Source: Phytophthora colocasiae (Eukaryota > Oomycota > Peronosporomycetes > Peronosporales > Peronosporaceae). From it: DNA of 64,000 nucleotides. The stretch spans positions 1,017,854 to 1,081,853 of the forward strand of contig JAGKQI010000085.1 in NCBI GenBank assembly GCA_018806915.1. The letters are read 5' to 3'. Below are positions 28,331 through 38,553 of this stretch, one piece after another; positions within the stretch are counted from its first letter, which is position 1; the number at the start of each line of letters is the position of its first letter. The translations under genes were made by a program, and so were the position numbers. The notes under the pieces were generated by a model. It searched no databases. It worked only from the letters and a program-made list of their open reading frames with translations, and was not told the origin of the DNA.

Positions 28331-30316
28331 ATGTCGTCTCCAGCAATAGCGTCTCCAAAAGTCGCCACGAAGAAGCGCACACGACGGCAATGTTCCCAGT
28401 CTGAATGCACCAAAGTGGACGCTGGAGGAGGGTTCTGCGTGGCCCACGGAGGCGGTAAAAAGTGCTCCTTCCCAGGCTGCACGAAAGGTTATCAGACCGG
28501 AGGATTCTGCCGACGACACGGTGGTGGTGCACGTTGTCAAGTGGCTGGATGTACAAAGGTGGACGCTGGTAAGGGCCTCTGTCGAGCTCATGGAGGCGGC
28601 AGGCGCTGTCAAATCACTGGATGCCCTAAGGCTGACGTTGGGGGAGGGTTTTGCACGGCTCACGGAGGTGGTAAGCGTTGCTCCGAGCCAGGATGTACCA
28701 AGATTGACCAGGGAGGAGGGAAGTGCCGAGCACACGGCGGTGCAAGACGATGTCGACGACGGAATTGCCACCAGCCAGCTCGAGGTGCCTCAGGATTCTG
28801 TTCGGAACATGGTGGCTCTCGCGTATGCTCGGTTATGAGCTGTCGGAGGCTTGTTCGATCTCCGAGCGATAATGGAACGATGTGTGCCACTTGCACAAGA
28901 AGTCAAAAACAGAGACTTGCAGTGGCCCAAACGCAGATGAGAGCGAACGAAAACGCAGCCAGTGATCACTCCAATGAAAGTCCGCGAAATAGTGCAATAC
29001 CAACACCAGAAGGTTCGGGCGCGTCTGTGCTAGCGTCGTTTCCACCAATGTCTCCTCCGGATTCAGCAAATGCGCGATGTGACGGCTCTCAGGTTGCCAA
29101 TTGTTTGGACAATGGCTGTGCGCGCAGCTTTGGTGGAAACTGCAACTGTGTCGAGGACTGCACGTGTAATAGTCCCACGTCGTTGTCAACGTCACGGATG
29201 GTTCCGATGCTCACAAGCAGCAATACAATTACAAACGTTGCTACATCCACGACCCAGATAGCCAGCAGCGAATTCCAACCTCTCCTCAGAAGTATCAGCT
29301 TGTCGACGCCGAAAACAATGTTACTGCCGCGGTTTGTACTTCAGATCAAGCCATGTTCGAGTTTGGAGATTAATACCATCACAGCGATGCTCGGAACGAT
29401 GCCGGGTATAAGAAGTGTCCATCCAATTCCAGAGAAGTCTGCTCAGGTATCTTCGAGTGGCACAAAGACAGCAGGTGAAAACGAAGGGGCTCCATCAGCA
29501 CGCCTTCTTACAGTGCGGGGCGATCAGTCACTTGACCTGAAAATGGCTTTGGCCCCTCTCAGAAGTCTACAGCTTGCTGAAGTAAACGTTATTGAACAGT
29601 CTTCAACTCCATGGACGAGAAAAGAAGTGGTTCTGCATGTACCGGACATGATGTGCCCAGGTAACTGTGGTTCATCTGTGTTCAATGCTGTTCGAACAGT
29701 GGAAGGGGTAGAGGCCGTAAGGCTGCGTTTTGAGAACCGGCAAGTTGTTATACGCGGGGATCTGGATGTCGATGCTGTTCAAACGGCAGTGACGGATATT
29801 GGTTTCGACTCCACGATACATTCCGAGGTCCCACTGCCCCGCCGATATCGATTTCGTGTCAGTGACTTGAGTGACGTGGGGTTAACCGGTGCAAAGCTAA
29901 AAGACGCATTGATATCACTCGAGGGTGTGGAGAACCTCGTGCTTTTGCCAGACCGGGTTGAAGTTTTGGTAATAGCAATGTTGCTGGATTCAGCACCGCT
30001 TGTGGAAGCTGCTAAATGTGTTGGTTATGAGATGCTCGAGCTGTCAGAAGAATCGTGGGGGATTCCGATGGAGGTTGCACCTCCTCGAGGTTCCTCGAAC
30101 CGTGCAGCTTCACCTTCTATGAGAGAATACCATGAGTGTGATATGAACATTTGTCCTCAAAACGGTTGTCCGAGATACATGACGACCGTAGCACATACTG
30201 CAGCGCTAGCCGTTGGCTGGGCCGTGCCCGGCTGTGGTATGTCTTCTGGAGGCGAGTGCACATGCGGGGATAGCTGTAAGTGCGAAGGTTGTCCCGAGCA
30301 CAATCCTACTAGTTAA
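28331..30316 (+). CDS. Zinc-repeat (WRKY19-like) protein with HMA copper-type domain and Cys-rich tail
   Basis: Single exon, 661 aa. Residues about 20-165 are six to seven tandem 24-residue repeats of pattern C-x4-C-x8-C-x3-H-GG (CTKVDAGGGFCVAHGGGKKC and variants), the WRKY19-like zinc-finger repeat common in oomycetes. A Cys-rich patch (CARSFGGNCNCVEDCTC) follows near 260. Residues about 435-505 form a heavy-metal-associated fold: VVLHVPDMMCPGNCGSSVFN, with the metal loop C-x3-C instead of the usual C-x2-C. Similar folds without the Cys pair flank it. The C-terminus is metallothionein-like (CTCGDSCKCEGCPEH). It may sense or buffer copper or zinc and couple this to nucleic-acid binding (inference). 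The stop codon overlaps that of the convergent gene. Confidence 0.8.
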   Translation: MSSPAIASPKVATKKRTRRQCSQSECTKVDAGGGFCVAHGGGKKCSFPGCTKGYQTGGFCRRHGGGARCQVAGCTKVDAGKGLCRAHGGGRRCQITGCPKADVGGGFCTAHGGGKRCSEPGCTKIDQGGGKCRAHGGARRCRRRNCHQPARGASGFCSEHGGSRVCSVMSCRRLVRSPSDNGTMCATCTRSQKQRLAVAQTQMRANENAASDHSNESPRNSAIPTPEGSGASVLASFPPMSPPDSANARCDGSQVANCLDNGCARSFGGNCNCVEDCTCNSPTSLSTSRMVPMLTSSNTITNVATSTTQIASSEFQPLLRSISLSTPKTMLLPRFVLQIKPCSSLEINTITAMLGTMPGIRSVHPIPEKSAQVSSSGTKTAGENEGAPSARLLTVRGDQSLDLKMALAPLRSLQLAEVNVIEQSSTPWTRKEVVLHVPDMMCPGNCGSSVFNAVRTVEGVEAVRLRFENRQVVIRGDLDVDAVQTAVTDIGFDSTIHSEVPLPRRYRFRVSDLSDVGLTGAKLKDALISLEGVENLVLLPDRVEVLVIAMLLDSAPLVEAAKCVGYEMLELSEESWGIPMEVAPPRGSSNRAASPSMREYHECDMNICPQNGCPRYMTTVAHTAALAVGWAVPGCGMSSGGECTCGDSCKCEGCPEHNPTS

Positions 30317-32663
30317 ATATTTTTTCTCCAAGCTGGTACTGCGCGTGGCTGAATTGGAATGTGCCCGAAACTCTTGAATTTTACGTCTGGTATTGCTTTT
30401 TGGCCAGGGATGTACGCGTCGTGCGCACTTTGGCGTTTTCGTTGTCGTTCTATCCGCCGGACCTGCTCCTTACTGAAGTCCCGCGCTTTGGAAGCTTCAG
30501 TAGAGTTGAACAGTAACACTGATTTTGGCGACGCGTTGCTGTCATTGTTTTCGGGGCGAGGGGGGAGCTGTTTCCGCTTCTGTTTGCGCTCTTCGATCTG
30601 CTGGAGTCTCAATCGCTTTGTCTTTGCGTACTCTATAGCAATCCGTGATCGCTCATCCAAGTCTTCCTTTGACGTCTGTTTATATTGGCCACACAAGGGT
30701 GAGCAATAGAATTCATGTAGAGCAGCAACCGAAGTGGCCAACGTACTGGAGACGAAAACGGTAGTGATCCAGGTTGAAGACCATCATCCGCAGCATCTTG
30801 TCGTAGTTTTGATGCACGCTCCAGCATCATTGCCTCTTGTTCTTTCTGTAGTTTATACAGCAAAATCTTTTGCTTGGCATCCAGTCGTTCCTGTTTCCGC
30901 TACGAGAAGATATATGATTATCTTAGCAAACAGATTTAACCAATCCAACATTACGGACCTACCTTTGCTTCAACAGCATCACGCTTCATTTGAAGTTCAC
31001 GTCTTCGTTGCTCTCGCTCTTCTTCCTTTTGCTTCTTTTCCTGTTTCCACTGCTCCAGTAAGCGTTCTGTCTTCTCTCGCGACTTCAGTTTTGTTCTACT
31101 ACCCTGTTTCGAGAAAGTTTTGGAATTGGTGTTACCTGGATTTCCATCCTGATCTAAATTTTCAAGCATTTGTCCATCAGCGTCAAAGCCGCACTGAACA
31201 ATTTGTTGACGTTCTTCTTCCTTTCGCGCTTTCCACTCCCGGATCACGCGTTTTTTCTCCTCCACAAGCTCTAGGTGTCGAAGATACCACTCAAAATGCG
31301 AGCGGATTGTGCTTTCCGTCTGGGTGACAATCGTTCGCATGCATTTGCGGAGGAAACGCGAGACGCAAGTCTCATAATCTGTTGGAAGCTTTGTTTTCGG
31401 TTGTCCTTCGTGGTTGGAATCTTGATTTGTTGCGGCACAAAACTGAGTTTCAGGAGGAAGTAGCTGTTGAAGCAATAAGTCGTCAGTGAGACCGCACTTT
31501 ACCAATAACGTAGCAAATGTAGAATGCTCGCGGTGGTCCCACCCACCCTGCAAGCCTCCTGACCGAAGAATTGCGTCGTTCAGACTACGAACTCGATCAA
31601 CCATACCCAATTCATCTGGAGTTCCAAATCTTGCTGCTGAGTCCTCGTCTTGATTTACACTCTTGACATTCTCAGCTCCGTAGCCACTTTCACTTTGCTT
31701 TCGTAAAAAGGAAACATGCCGGGAAATTAAAGCCGCCGTGCTATTCAGATGCATCATCTTTGGCCCCAGGAATGCCGTACTAGCTCCGCCTCGACGTAAC
31801 TGCGGCAGAGTCTCATTTTCCCAACTATCCAATTTCTCCATGAAGACTGCAAGGTCTTTCTTAAGGATTCTCTCTTCTAAGACATACTCCTCCAACTGCC
31901 TCCGTTGTTGTAGTCGGAACGTTTCCAGCGCTGCTTCCATCATATCAATGGTTTCCTGAAGTTCCGAGAAAAATTGTTCTCCATTTTCTATCTCCATGAC
32001 CTTCGCCTGTACACTGTTCACCTTGTTGCTCAATTTACTCAATTCTTGCTTCATTTTATACACATCTTGCTCTCTCACTGTTTCCATTTCTTCAACCAAC
32101 TTGTTAATCTCAGCCGCCGATACAAAATTCGTAGATGAACTGGAAGTTCCTGCTCCAGCGAAGAAGCTCTGCCACGATGCCCTGCATTCTTTCTCCAGCA
32201 TGGCAACCCTCGCCTTGTACTGCAGTTGCTTCTCCATCCATTCCGCTTCTTGTTTCCCCATTCTACGTCTGTCATTTCTTTTCTCTTCTTCTTCATATGC
32301 CATTCGTCTCCTTACACCAGCGATCTTCCTTGTTGTGTTGATTCTCTCCGGTGGTCGCAGCTCATCACCTGACCTCTCCCTGCGCTCTGTCTGGACGCCA
32401 CGACGTGCAGCCGCCACTTTATCTCGCAGTCTAGTGGATGTGGAGGTGTTCTCTGTGTCCTGCATTCGCTCTTCCACGATGGCGTCCACTGTACGAGATG
32501 CTAGCGGGTCTACAGGCTGCTGTATGGAGTAAAGAGTAGAAGAGACGCCTCCACTATGTTTTAAATGTCTATCCCTAACATCACTATCGCTGATCTCACG
32601 CAGTTCTCGTAAGCGATGGAGCTGCTGCCTGCCGAGGCGCCGAGGCTGCGTGAACTGGTGCAT
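30313..32663 (-). CDS. CCDC112: Coiled-coil protein, CCDC112-like
   Basis: Three exons, 32663..30963, 30899..30747 and 30675..30313, give 738 aa with phase-0 junctions and introns of 63 and 71 bp. The chain is almost wholly charged helix, for example EMETVREQDVYKMKQELSKL and EQWKQEKKQKEEEREQRRRE. The stretch around HFEWYLRHLELVEEKKRVI followed by REWK, and the C-terminal IPIQPRAVPAWRKNI, match the CCDC112 pattern, a centriolar-satellite/cilium-associated family. A role at basal bodies would suit a zoospore-forming oomycete (inference). The start at 32663 is the first ATG in the frame (MHQFTQPRRLGRQ). Another coiled-coil family member such as CCDC148 is possible. Confidence 0.72.
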
Positions 32664-32781
32664 TTGATTGCGGAATGCAGAGTGATGGTGCGTCGCTTCA
32701 ACTTGTAATGAAACGAACGTTATATTACGTTTCTTTTGTTTATAAAAAAACGTTTCTCTGGTGCATTCTACGAAGGACAAG
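32664..32781. promoter_or_regulatory. Divergent promoter, CCDC112-like / N-glycanase
   Basis: Only 118 bp between opposed start codons, so both core promoters must overlap here. No clear box beyond an A/T-rich stretch at 32725-32755. Confidence 0.4.
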
Positions 32782-35700
32782 ATGGAGACGACGACGATGG
32801 ATGTCGTCGTGATCTACCAGCGTCAGGAGTGCGTTAATTAGTAACTACATGGTCGCTATGGCATATTACTATGCTGAGATGCTAACGTGCGTTGTATATA
32901 TGTCGACTCCGCCGTTATTACTGCAGATATTACGTATCCACGCAGGTATCCAATCGGAAGACGCTCCCTGTTGATCTACTGCAATGCCAGCTACTGTCAC
33001 TTGTAGGGGTGATGCCGGACGAGCAGATCCTTATGTCCTCCTCCGGGGAGGTGTTGTATTCCCCCAGCAAGAGCGACATCGCCACTATCACAGTTCTACC
33101 AGCTATTCGCTCTCGCTATTTCCTGTTTTCGAGCTCGGATTCCTCGTCGAAGACACCGGAGATGGCTAGTGACTGGAGGCAGATCTGTACTAAGAGCACA
33201 TTTGGAGATGCTGCTGTAGTGCAGCCTGCCTTTAGAAAGACTGTAGCTAGTGGGGGCGATCCGCTAGCCACACTCATCTGTGAACCGTGTGCGAGAACCT
33301 GCACAACAGGTAACATCACTAGAAAGGTTACTCTGCAAATTACTTTCTTATGTTTATTATTGCTTGCAGGCTTTCAGATTGTAAGTCCGATGGAATGGAA
33401 TTCGTCCAAGATGTTGACGTCGAGATTCATCTCTGACGTCGCTGTTGTAGCCGGAGATGTGGATGTTGCTGCGCCGTCTGGCTTCACAAAACTACCTGCG
33501 GATTTGAATTACTCTGCGTCAGGGGACTATGTTTACCTCTGTGTGAAGCGTGGTGGACCACGTGCAGTAACGCAACTTCATATTCTCATTGACCAATTTG
33601 GAGATGTTTCAAGTAAGGTGGGTTCCCCCACTTCAGGCTCTAATCCAGAAAAAGTTATCGAAACTAACTGCAGTAGTGGTGGTGCTGCTGCTGATGGATC
33701 TGGTACGAGCATTCGCATTGGATATGACTCTATGCAGCTCAAAGGCAACATGGTAGACCTCAACACCTTAGCTATCTCTGATATAGCTGTGGTTGTTGGT
33801 GATCAACCTGCCCCATCGCCGGAATATATAAAGATTGCACAAGATCTCAACGGAGGTGCTCCAGGAACCCAGCAAATTTATCTGTACTATAAACTCGCGT
33901 TTGTCGGTGGGTTTGTGTGCGATTCGGGTCGTGAGCACAGCGAGTTTGGTGAGTGTTTATTTGCCTCTCGCTTCTTGGAGGGAATGCACAGTGCTCTGGA
34001 CTTTGACGAAAAGCGATTAACTACGGGCCAAACTGGTTTGGCAGTTGATCGAAAGCGTGGAGATGCCGCTGTGATGGAAACTCATTATCGACAGCACCAA
34101 CCAGGGATGTTGCAGAGACTGCAGAGTGGATTGCAGCGAGTACAGTCGTACGAAAGCAAGCAAATGCAAGAAGAGGCTCTTAGGCGTATCCCAGTTGAAA
34201 AGCTTCATGAGCGTGCTCGTGATAACCCATCGCCAATGCCGCTGTACCAGGATGAGCTTCTCAAGCAGTTACTGCACTGGTTCAAGCGCGAGTTTTTCTC
34301 GTGGATGAATCAACCTCGTTGTTCGGTTTGTAAGCACGAAAAGACTCGGTCGGTGAGAACTGAGGCGGCCAGTACCCCTGAAGAACTAGCTGGAAAAGCG
34401 AGCCGAGTCGAAGTCTATCTGTGTCCATCGTGTGGATCCTTCACCCGCTTTCCTCGCTACAATGATCCAGTGAAATTACTGGATACCCGTACTGGACGCT
34501 GTGGAGAATGGGCAAATTGTTTTACTCTGTGCTGCCGAGCGATGGGATTCGAAGCTCGCTACGTTTTGGATGTGACAGATCATGTGTGGACTGAGGTGTA
34601 CTCCGAGCACTTCAAGAGATGGCTGCACTGTGATTCATGCGAAGACCAGCTTGATAGTCCACTGACGTATGAGGTTGGCTGGGGTAAGAAGCTGTCCTAT
34701 ATATTTTCTTTTGCCCACGACGAAGTGGTTGATACAGCAAGGCGTTATACCCAAAATTGGGATGACATGCGTTCGAGGCGACAAGATGTCAGTGAAGCAT
34801 GGCTTCAAACAACTATCAATGAGATTAACCATGAGTTAATGCGGTGGCAGACGCCCGAGAGGGTGGCAATTTTGACAGCTCGCGCGAAAGTTGAGCGAGA
34901 GGAGCTTCTTCGCGGACGCAGCGTTCAAAAATCGGAAGTTAAAGGTCGTGTTTCGGGATCTGCGGAATGGAAAAGTCAGCGTAATGAAGATGGAAAGGAG
35001 CAAGAAATGACTGCTAGCAGTGCGAGCAGTACGGTAACAAACTCGTTGCCAACCAGCAAAACTACTCCTGCAGCTGCAGACATTTTGCAGCATATTTGTG
35101 CGAGTGTGGTGGCTGGTTGTCAATCTTCAGACTGCTCGAATCCGTATTGCTTCACTGGTCGCACTGGATTGAAATTTCCGGAAGAGTCTTCTGATATGAA
35201 CGAGCGAGCTGCGCAAGCTATTCAAGTTGTGGCAGCTTTGAGCTCAAACGATTTCCCTTCCCAAACGCTGACTCTGTTGGAGTGTTCAAAATGGCCAACG
35301 GAGCTTCGCAACTGCTTGTGGAAATACCAACCGCTGCTGTACTTGCCGCTGCAGGACCTCCCTTCCAAGGGTGGCAATGGGGCTCTAATCGATATCTCTG
35401 GGCACAACCACCACTTAAACAACTCACAGCATTGTGCACTGCGAAAACCATTTCAAATTCCAGATCCGGGCCGGAACGTCGATGAAGCCGATGACGATGC
35501 GGCATTTGGAGTGCAGCTCACTGGAGGGAAGTTCTTGTCGATTCCTGGTCAAAGCATACTCAAATCCTCCAGATTTGTGTTGTCGTTTCTCGTTCGCATC
35601 GACGAAGACACGGTGTTCACAGCTCATAGCAGTGGTGCGGCATGCGCGCTTTCTGTTCATTTTGGAGCTCCTAGCTCAGCTGATTTATTCAAGTTCTGTG

Positions 35701-37060
35701 TTTACTGGGACAACTCGAAACGACTGTTTTCCTGTGAACTTGGGACACAAAACAATACCCCAATAGCCAGTGCATTATTCCTCAAGTTCGGCCAATACGC
35801 ACACGTCGCTATTGCTCGAAATGAAAATGTTGTTTCAGCACATATCAATGGGGCGGAGATTGCCGTGGTGGATGGAGAATGCCAGTCGCCTGACCAAGAT
35901 ATTGTAATCGAGGGACCTTCTAATGGTTTCGCTGCTGTCATCAGTCATGTGGCAGTGATACCGACCAAAACTCCTGATTTCGTGAATGTGTTTTGTGCTG
36001 AAATGACGAAGAAGTTCGTATCTGCTCCACCATTGAAGGCATTTGGACCAAATGGCGAGCAGCAAGGGTCGAGGTGTCCCGATGCTGCAGCTGGAGCTCA
36101 ATCAGGGTATCGTGTTGCGCGAGTCTTGAGTACGCTGCTGTTAATTGTGATGTCTGGGGTTATGGATCTGAACTAACTTGATGTCCTCGTTTGTAGTGTG
36201 GGGCGGACAATTTTTTGATGGTATTCAGTTTATATACGGGAAGGCTTCTGCGCCTGATGACTCGGATCGTAACGTGTTCGGCAAGCTGATGGGGAATGCC
36301 AATGCTAAACAGAAACCGACACAACCCACAGTGAGCCTTGAACTGCTTTCAGATGAGGTTATTTCGCGTGTGACTGGCCGTAAGGGTGCTTGGACGGATG
36401 GTATCACTCTGCACACCAATTTTGGGCGTAAAGCTACCTGTGGCGGCAACGGGGGAGGAGACTTTACTGTATCAACACCTGCTGGAAGCGAGATCCGCTC
36501 GATTACTTTCAAAGTTGGTGACCATTTGACCGATATATGCGCCTTTGTGGATGAGTCTTTATCACTCAAAGCAGTTGAAGGTACGTTTCTATAAGGTACT
36601 GTGTATTTATTTGTGAGCAGGTACTGATACAATTTGACAGACAAAACAATGCAAGAGCTCCGTAAAGTACTCCCAATAGAGCCTTCATCTCGACAGAAAG
36701 CTGTATCTGCAGGTACGGAGCCATATACCTGGTTGGAATGCTGTCTCGCACTTGATTCTGAAATTCTTCTGCTTCCTCTTAGCATTGCGCTATGTAGAAA
36801 ACATCGCTCGACAACCGGAGGAGATGAAGTTCCAGCGTATCCGGGCAAGTAACAAGTTTTTTTCTTCTACTGTGGGTGCGCTAGGCGCAGAAGCAGCCAA
36901 GTCATTCATGGTCTGGTGTGGCTTCAAAGACATCTCTGAAGAAGGAGAGCAGTTCTTCACTTTCCAGCCAACTCAGCTGCCAAGCGAGCTATCTTCGCAA
37001 CGGTTGACAGCAGAAGCTCACAAGCGAATCCATTTTCTCAGGAATGTCGGTTCACTGTAG
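32782..37060 (+). CDS. PNG1: Peptide:N-glycanase with MABP, LamG-like, jacalin and PUB domains
   Basis: Cytosolic amidase that strips N-glycans from misfolded glycoproteins in ERAD. Six exons, 32782..32828, 32927..33309, 33370..36129, 36197..36580, 36641..36712 and 36783..37060, keep frame throughout (1307 aa). Order: a ubiquitin-like start; two MABP-like beta-prism repeats (ISDVAVVAGDVDV near 165 and ISDIAVVVGDQPA near 280); the transglutaminase core (about 430-630) with zinc CxxC pairs (CSVCKHEK, CPSCGSF) and catalytic Cys (GRCGEWANCF), His (DHVWTEVYS) and Asp (LHCDSCED); a beta-sandwich, LamG-like region (about 800-1020); a jacalin-type lectin (WGGQFFDGIQFIYG, about 1063-1190); and a C-terminal PUB domain (YVENIARQPEEMKFQRIR). 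PUB normally sits at the N-terminus of animal PNGase. Introns flanking jacalin and splitting PUB were set by phase. Confidence 0.85.
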
Positions 37061-37506
37061 AACGCATTCACTAGTGACGAGTGTTGAAAGCTGTAGACGA
37101 ATATAAGACGTCAACCTCTCACCACAAAAGTCTACTGTCGTTCACGCTAGATGCGACAGTCTGAAGCTACGTTCAAGACCTTCAGCACATCATTCTCGTC
37201 TACGCTTTCCGCTGCTTGGTACAAAATCCATTGAAGTTGGGTACATTCCTCCACACTGCTGAACTTCTCGTGGAAGTCATACTCATTGACTTGCCTTCTT
37301 GTGCGCAGGCCGAGCATAGCTTCAGTTTCTTGATATTGTCAATCCATTACGTCAAGCCAAGAAAGCCCGCCTTACCGCCGCTGCTAAGAGGATAGTGTGA
37401 GTGTTGGTGCTGTAGCTCTCTACGACGTCGTGTACTAGCAAACCACATCTGAGCTCACAGCGACAGCAACTCATTAGTCAACTTGCTTAGAAGAACACGC
37501 AAAGCC
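37061..37506. other. Intergenic region before bZIP 1
   Basis: About 445 bp, presumed bZIP promoter. No repeat or gene seen. Confidence 0.4.
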
Positions 37507-38019
37507 ATGGCTCACGAAACGTTTAGACCCATTTCGGCTCCAACGATCAGCGCTACAGACGTGTCCGGCCTATTGGCACGCGGGACGTCTCCCCAGCGGA
37601 GTAACGCTGTGCAGATCGGAAAGTGTCCACCGCCACGAACACGTCGTCCACGGACGCCCATCGCATTAACGGAAGAAGATATGCGCACTCTCAGCGCTGA
37701 TGAGATCCGAAAAAAAAAGAACCGCGTGTCGGCACAACGCGACCGCGATCGCAAGAAGCAGCACGTCCAGGACCTGGAAGACATGGTGTGCGAGCTCTGG
37801 AAGCGAGTGCAGTATCTTGAGGGAGTTATCACGTCGATGCACCCCAATCAAGACTTGAGCGGTTTGTACCAGTCCTACGAACCATACGCGGTATCGCGGA
37901 ACTTGCAACCTCTTACAGGAACCGCGGACAGCGGACTTAACGAGGTCGACATGACCGAGTTAGCATGGCTCCTTGACTCTTTACCGATGGATCCGTACAA
38001 TGAGGACCAGCCCATGTAA
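37507..38019 (+). CDS. bZIP transcription factor 1
   Basis: 170 aa, single exon from ATG 37507. The basic region KKKNRVSAQRDRDRKKQ (about residues 69-85) keeps the invariant Asn and the RxRKK block. An Asp stands where most bZIPs have Ser or Cys before the second Arg. A short leucine-zipper-like helix (LEDMVCELWKRVQYLEGVI) follows, then a C-terminal acidic/aromatic tail (ELAWLLDSLPMDPYNED) that could be an activation domain. The N-terminus shares PTISATDVSGLL and the IGKCPPPRTRRPR motif with the copies at 46.6 and 47.4 kb, showing local duplication. Nuclear DNA-binding protein; targets unknown. Confidence 0.88.
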   Translation: MAHETFRPISAPTISATDVSGLLARGTSPQRSNAVQIGKCPPPRTRRPRTPIALTEEDMRTLSADEIRKKKNRVSAQRDRDRKKQHVQDLEDMVCELWKRVQYLEGVITSMHPNQDLSGLYQSYEPYAVSRNLQPLTGTADSGLNEVDMTELAWLLDSLPMDPYNEDQPM

Positions 38020-38375
38020 ATCTCACCGACGTAGGAAGTTCCTACTGAGAACTCAATTCAGAACTAAGTAAATAAGCAGAACTATCAATTTGTATGCCGA
38101 TGGAATTTTCCTTAACGAAGTCGAAGGTATATTTTCTGACGAACGAGCTCATCATGCAGGGGCGGACACCAGGCAAGACCTTCCGGCTCTACGCTAAAAA
38201 AACTGTGTCAATTTTGACGCTCCACCTCCGTGCAACCCTTGTGATGCCTTCGAGCAAGAAGATATTCATCGCCAAGAAGCAGTAGTGTTGAGCACCATCA
38301 CTCTCGCGAGTCTCTTCTATCGTGCCACGCTACACTCCTGAAGCTAGTCGATCGAACGACGATGTGTCTATCGGA
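38020..38375. other. Spacer between bZIP 1 and the DUF7869 transposon
   Basis: A frame near 38205-38340 reads DAPPPCNPCDAFEQEDIH and ends HS-stop. It looks like a coding remnant without start or family. Otherwise nothing seen. Confidence 0.35.
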
Positions 38376-38379
38376 TCAT

Positions 38380-38420
38380 ATATGAGACTGCGGCGGACCA
38401 AATGATACTAATCAACCATT
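38380..38420 (+). repeat. Left TIR of the DUF7869 element
   Basis: ATATGAGAC, 16-bp variable spacer, ATACTAATCAACCATT. Its partner lies at 41114-41126 joined to 46430-46457. Confidence 0.7.
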
Positions 38421-38553
38421 TGGCGTTTTCGAGATAAACGGCCCTGAAGTTGACCAACTGTTTTTCGTACCTATACGAATTTCTTTGCAAACGGCCCTTT
38501 TCACTTTTCAAAAATTTAAGCGAGGTGTATCACCTGACAACGGTTCCGGTACC

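Noticed and set aside
33310..33369. Open reading through this 60-bp segment of the N-glycanase gene
   Set aside because: It is in frame without a stop but has GT-AG ends, a hydrophobic T-rich translation and a pyrimidine-rich 3' end. Read as an intron.
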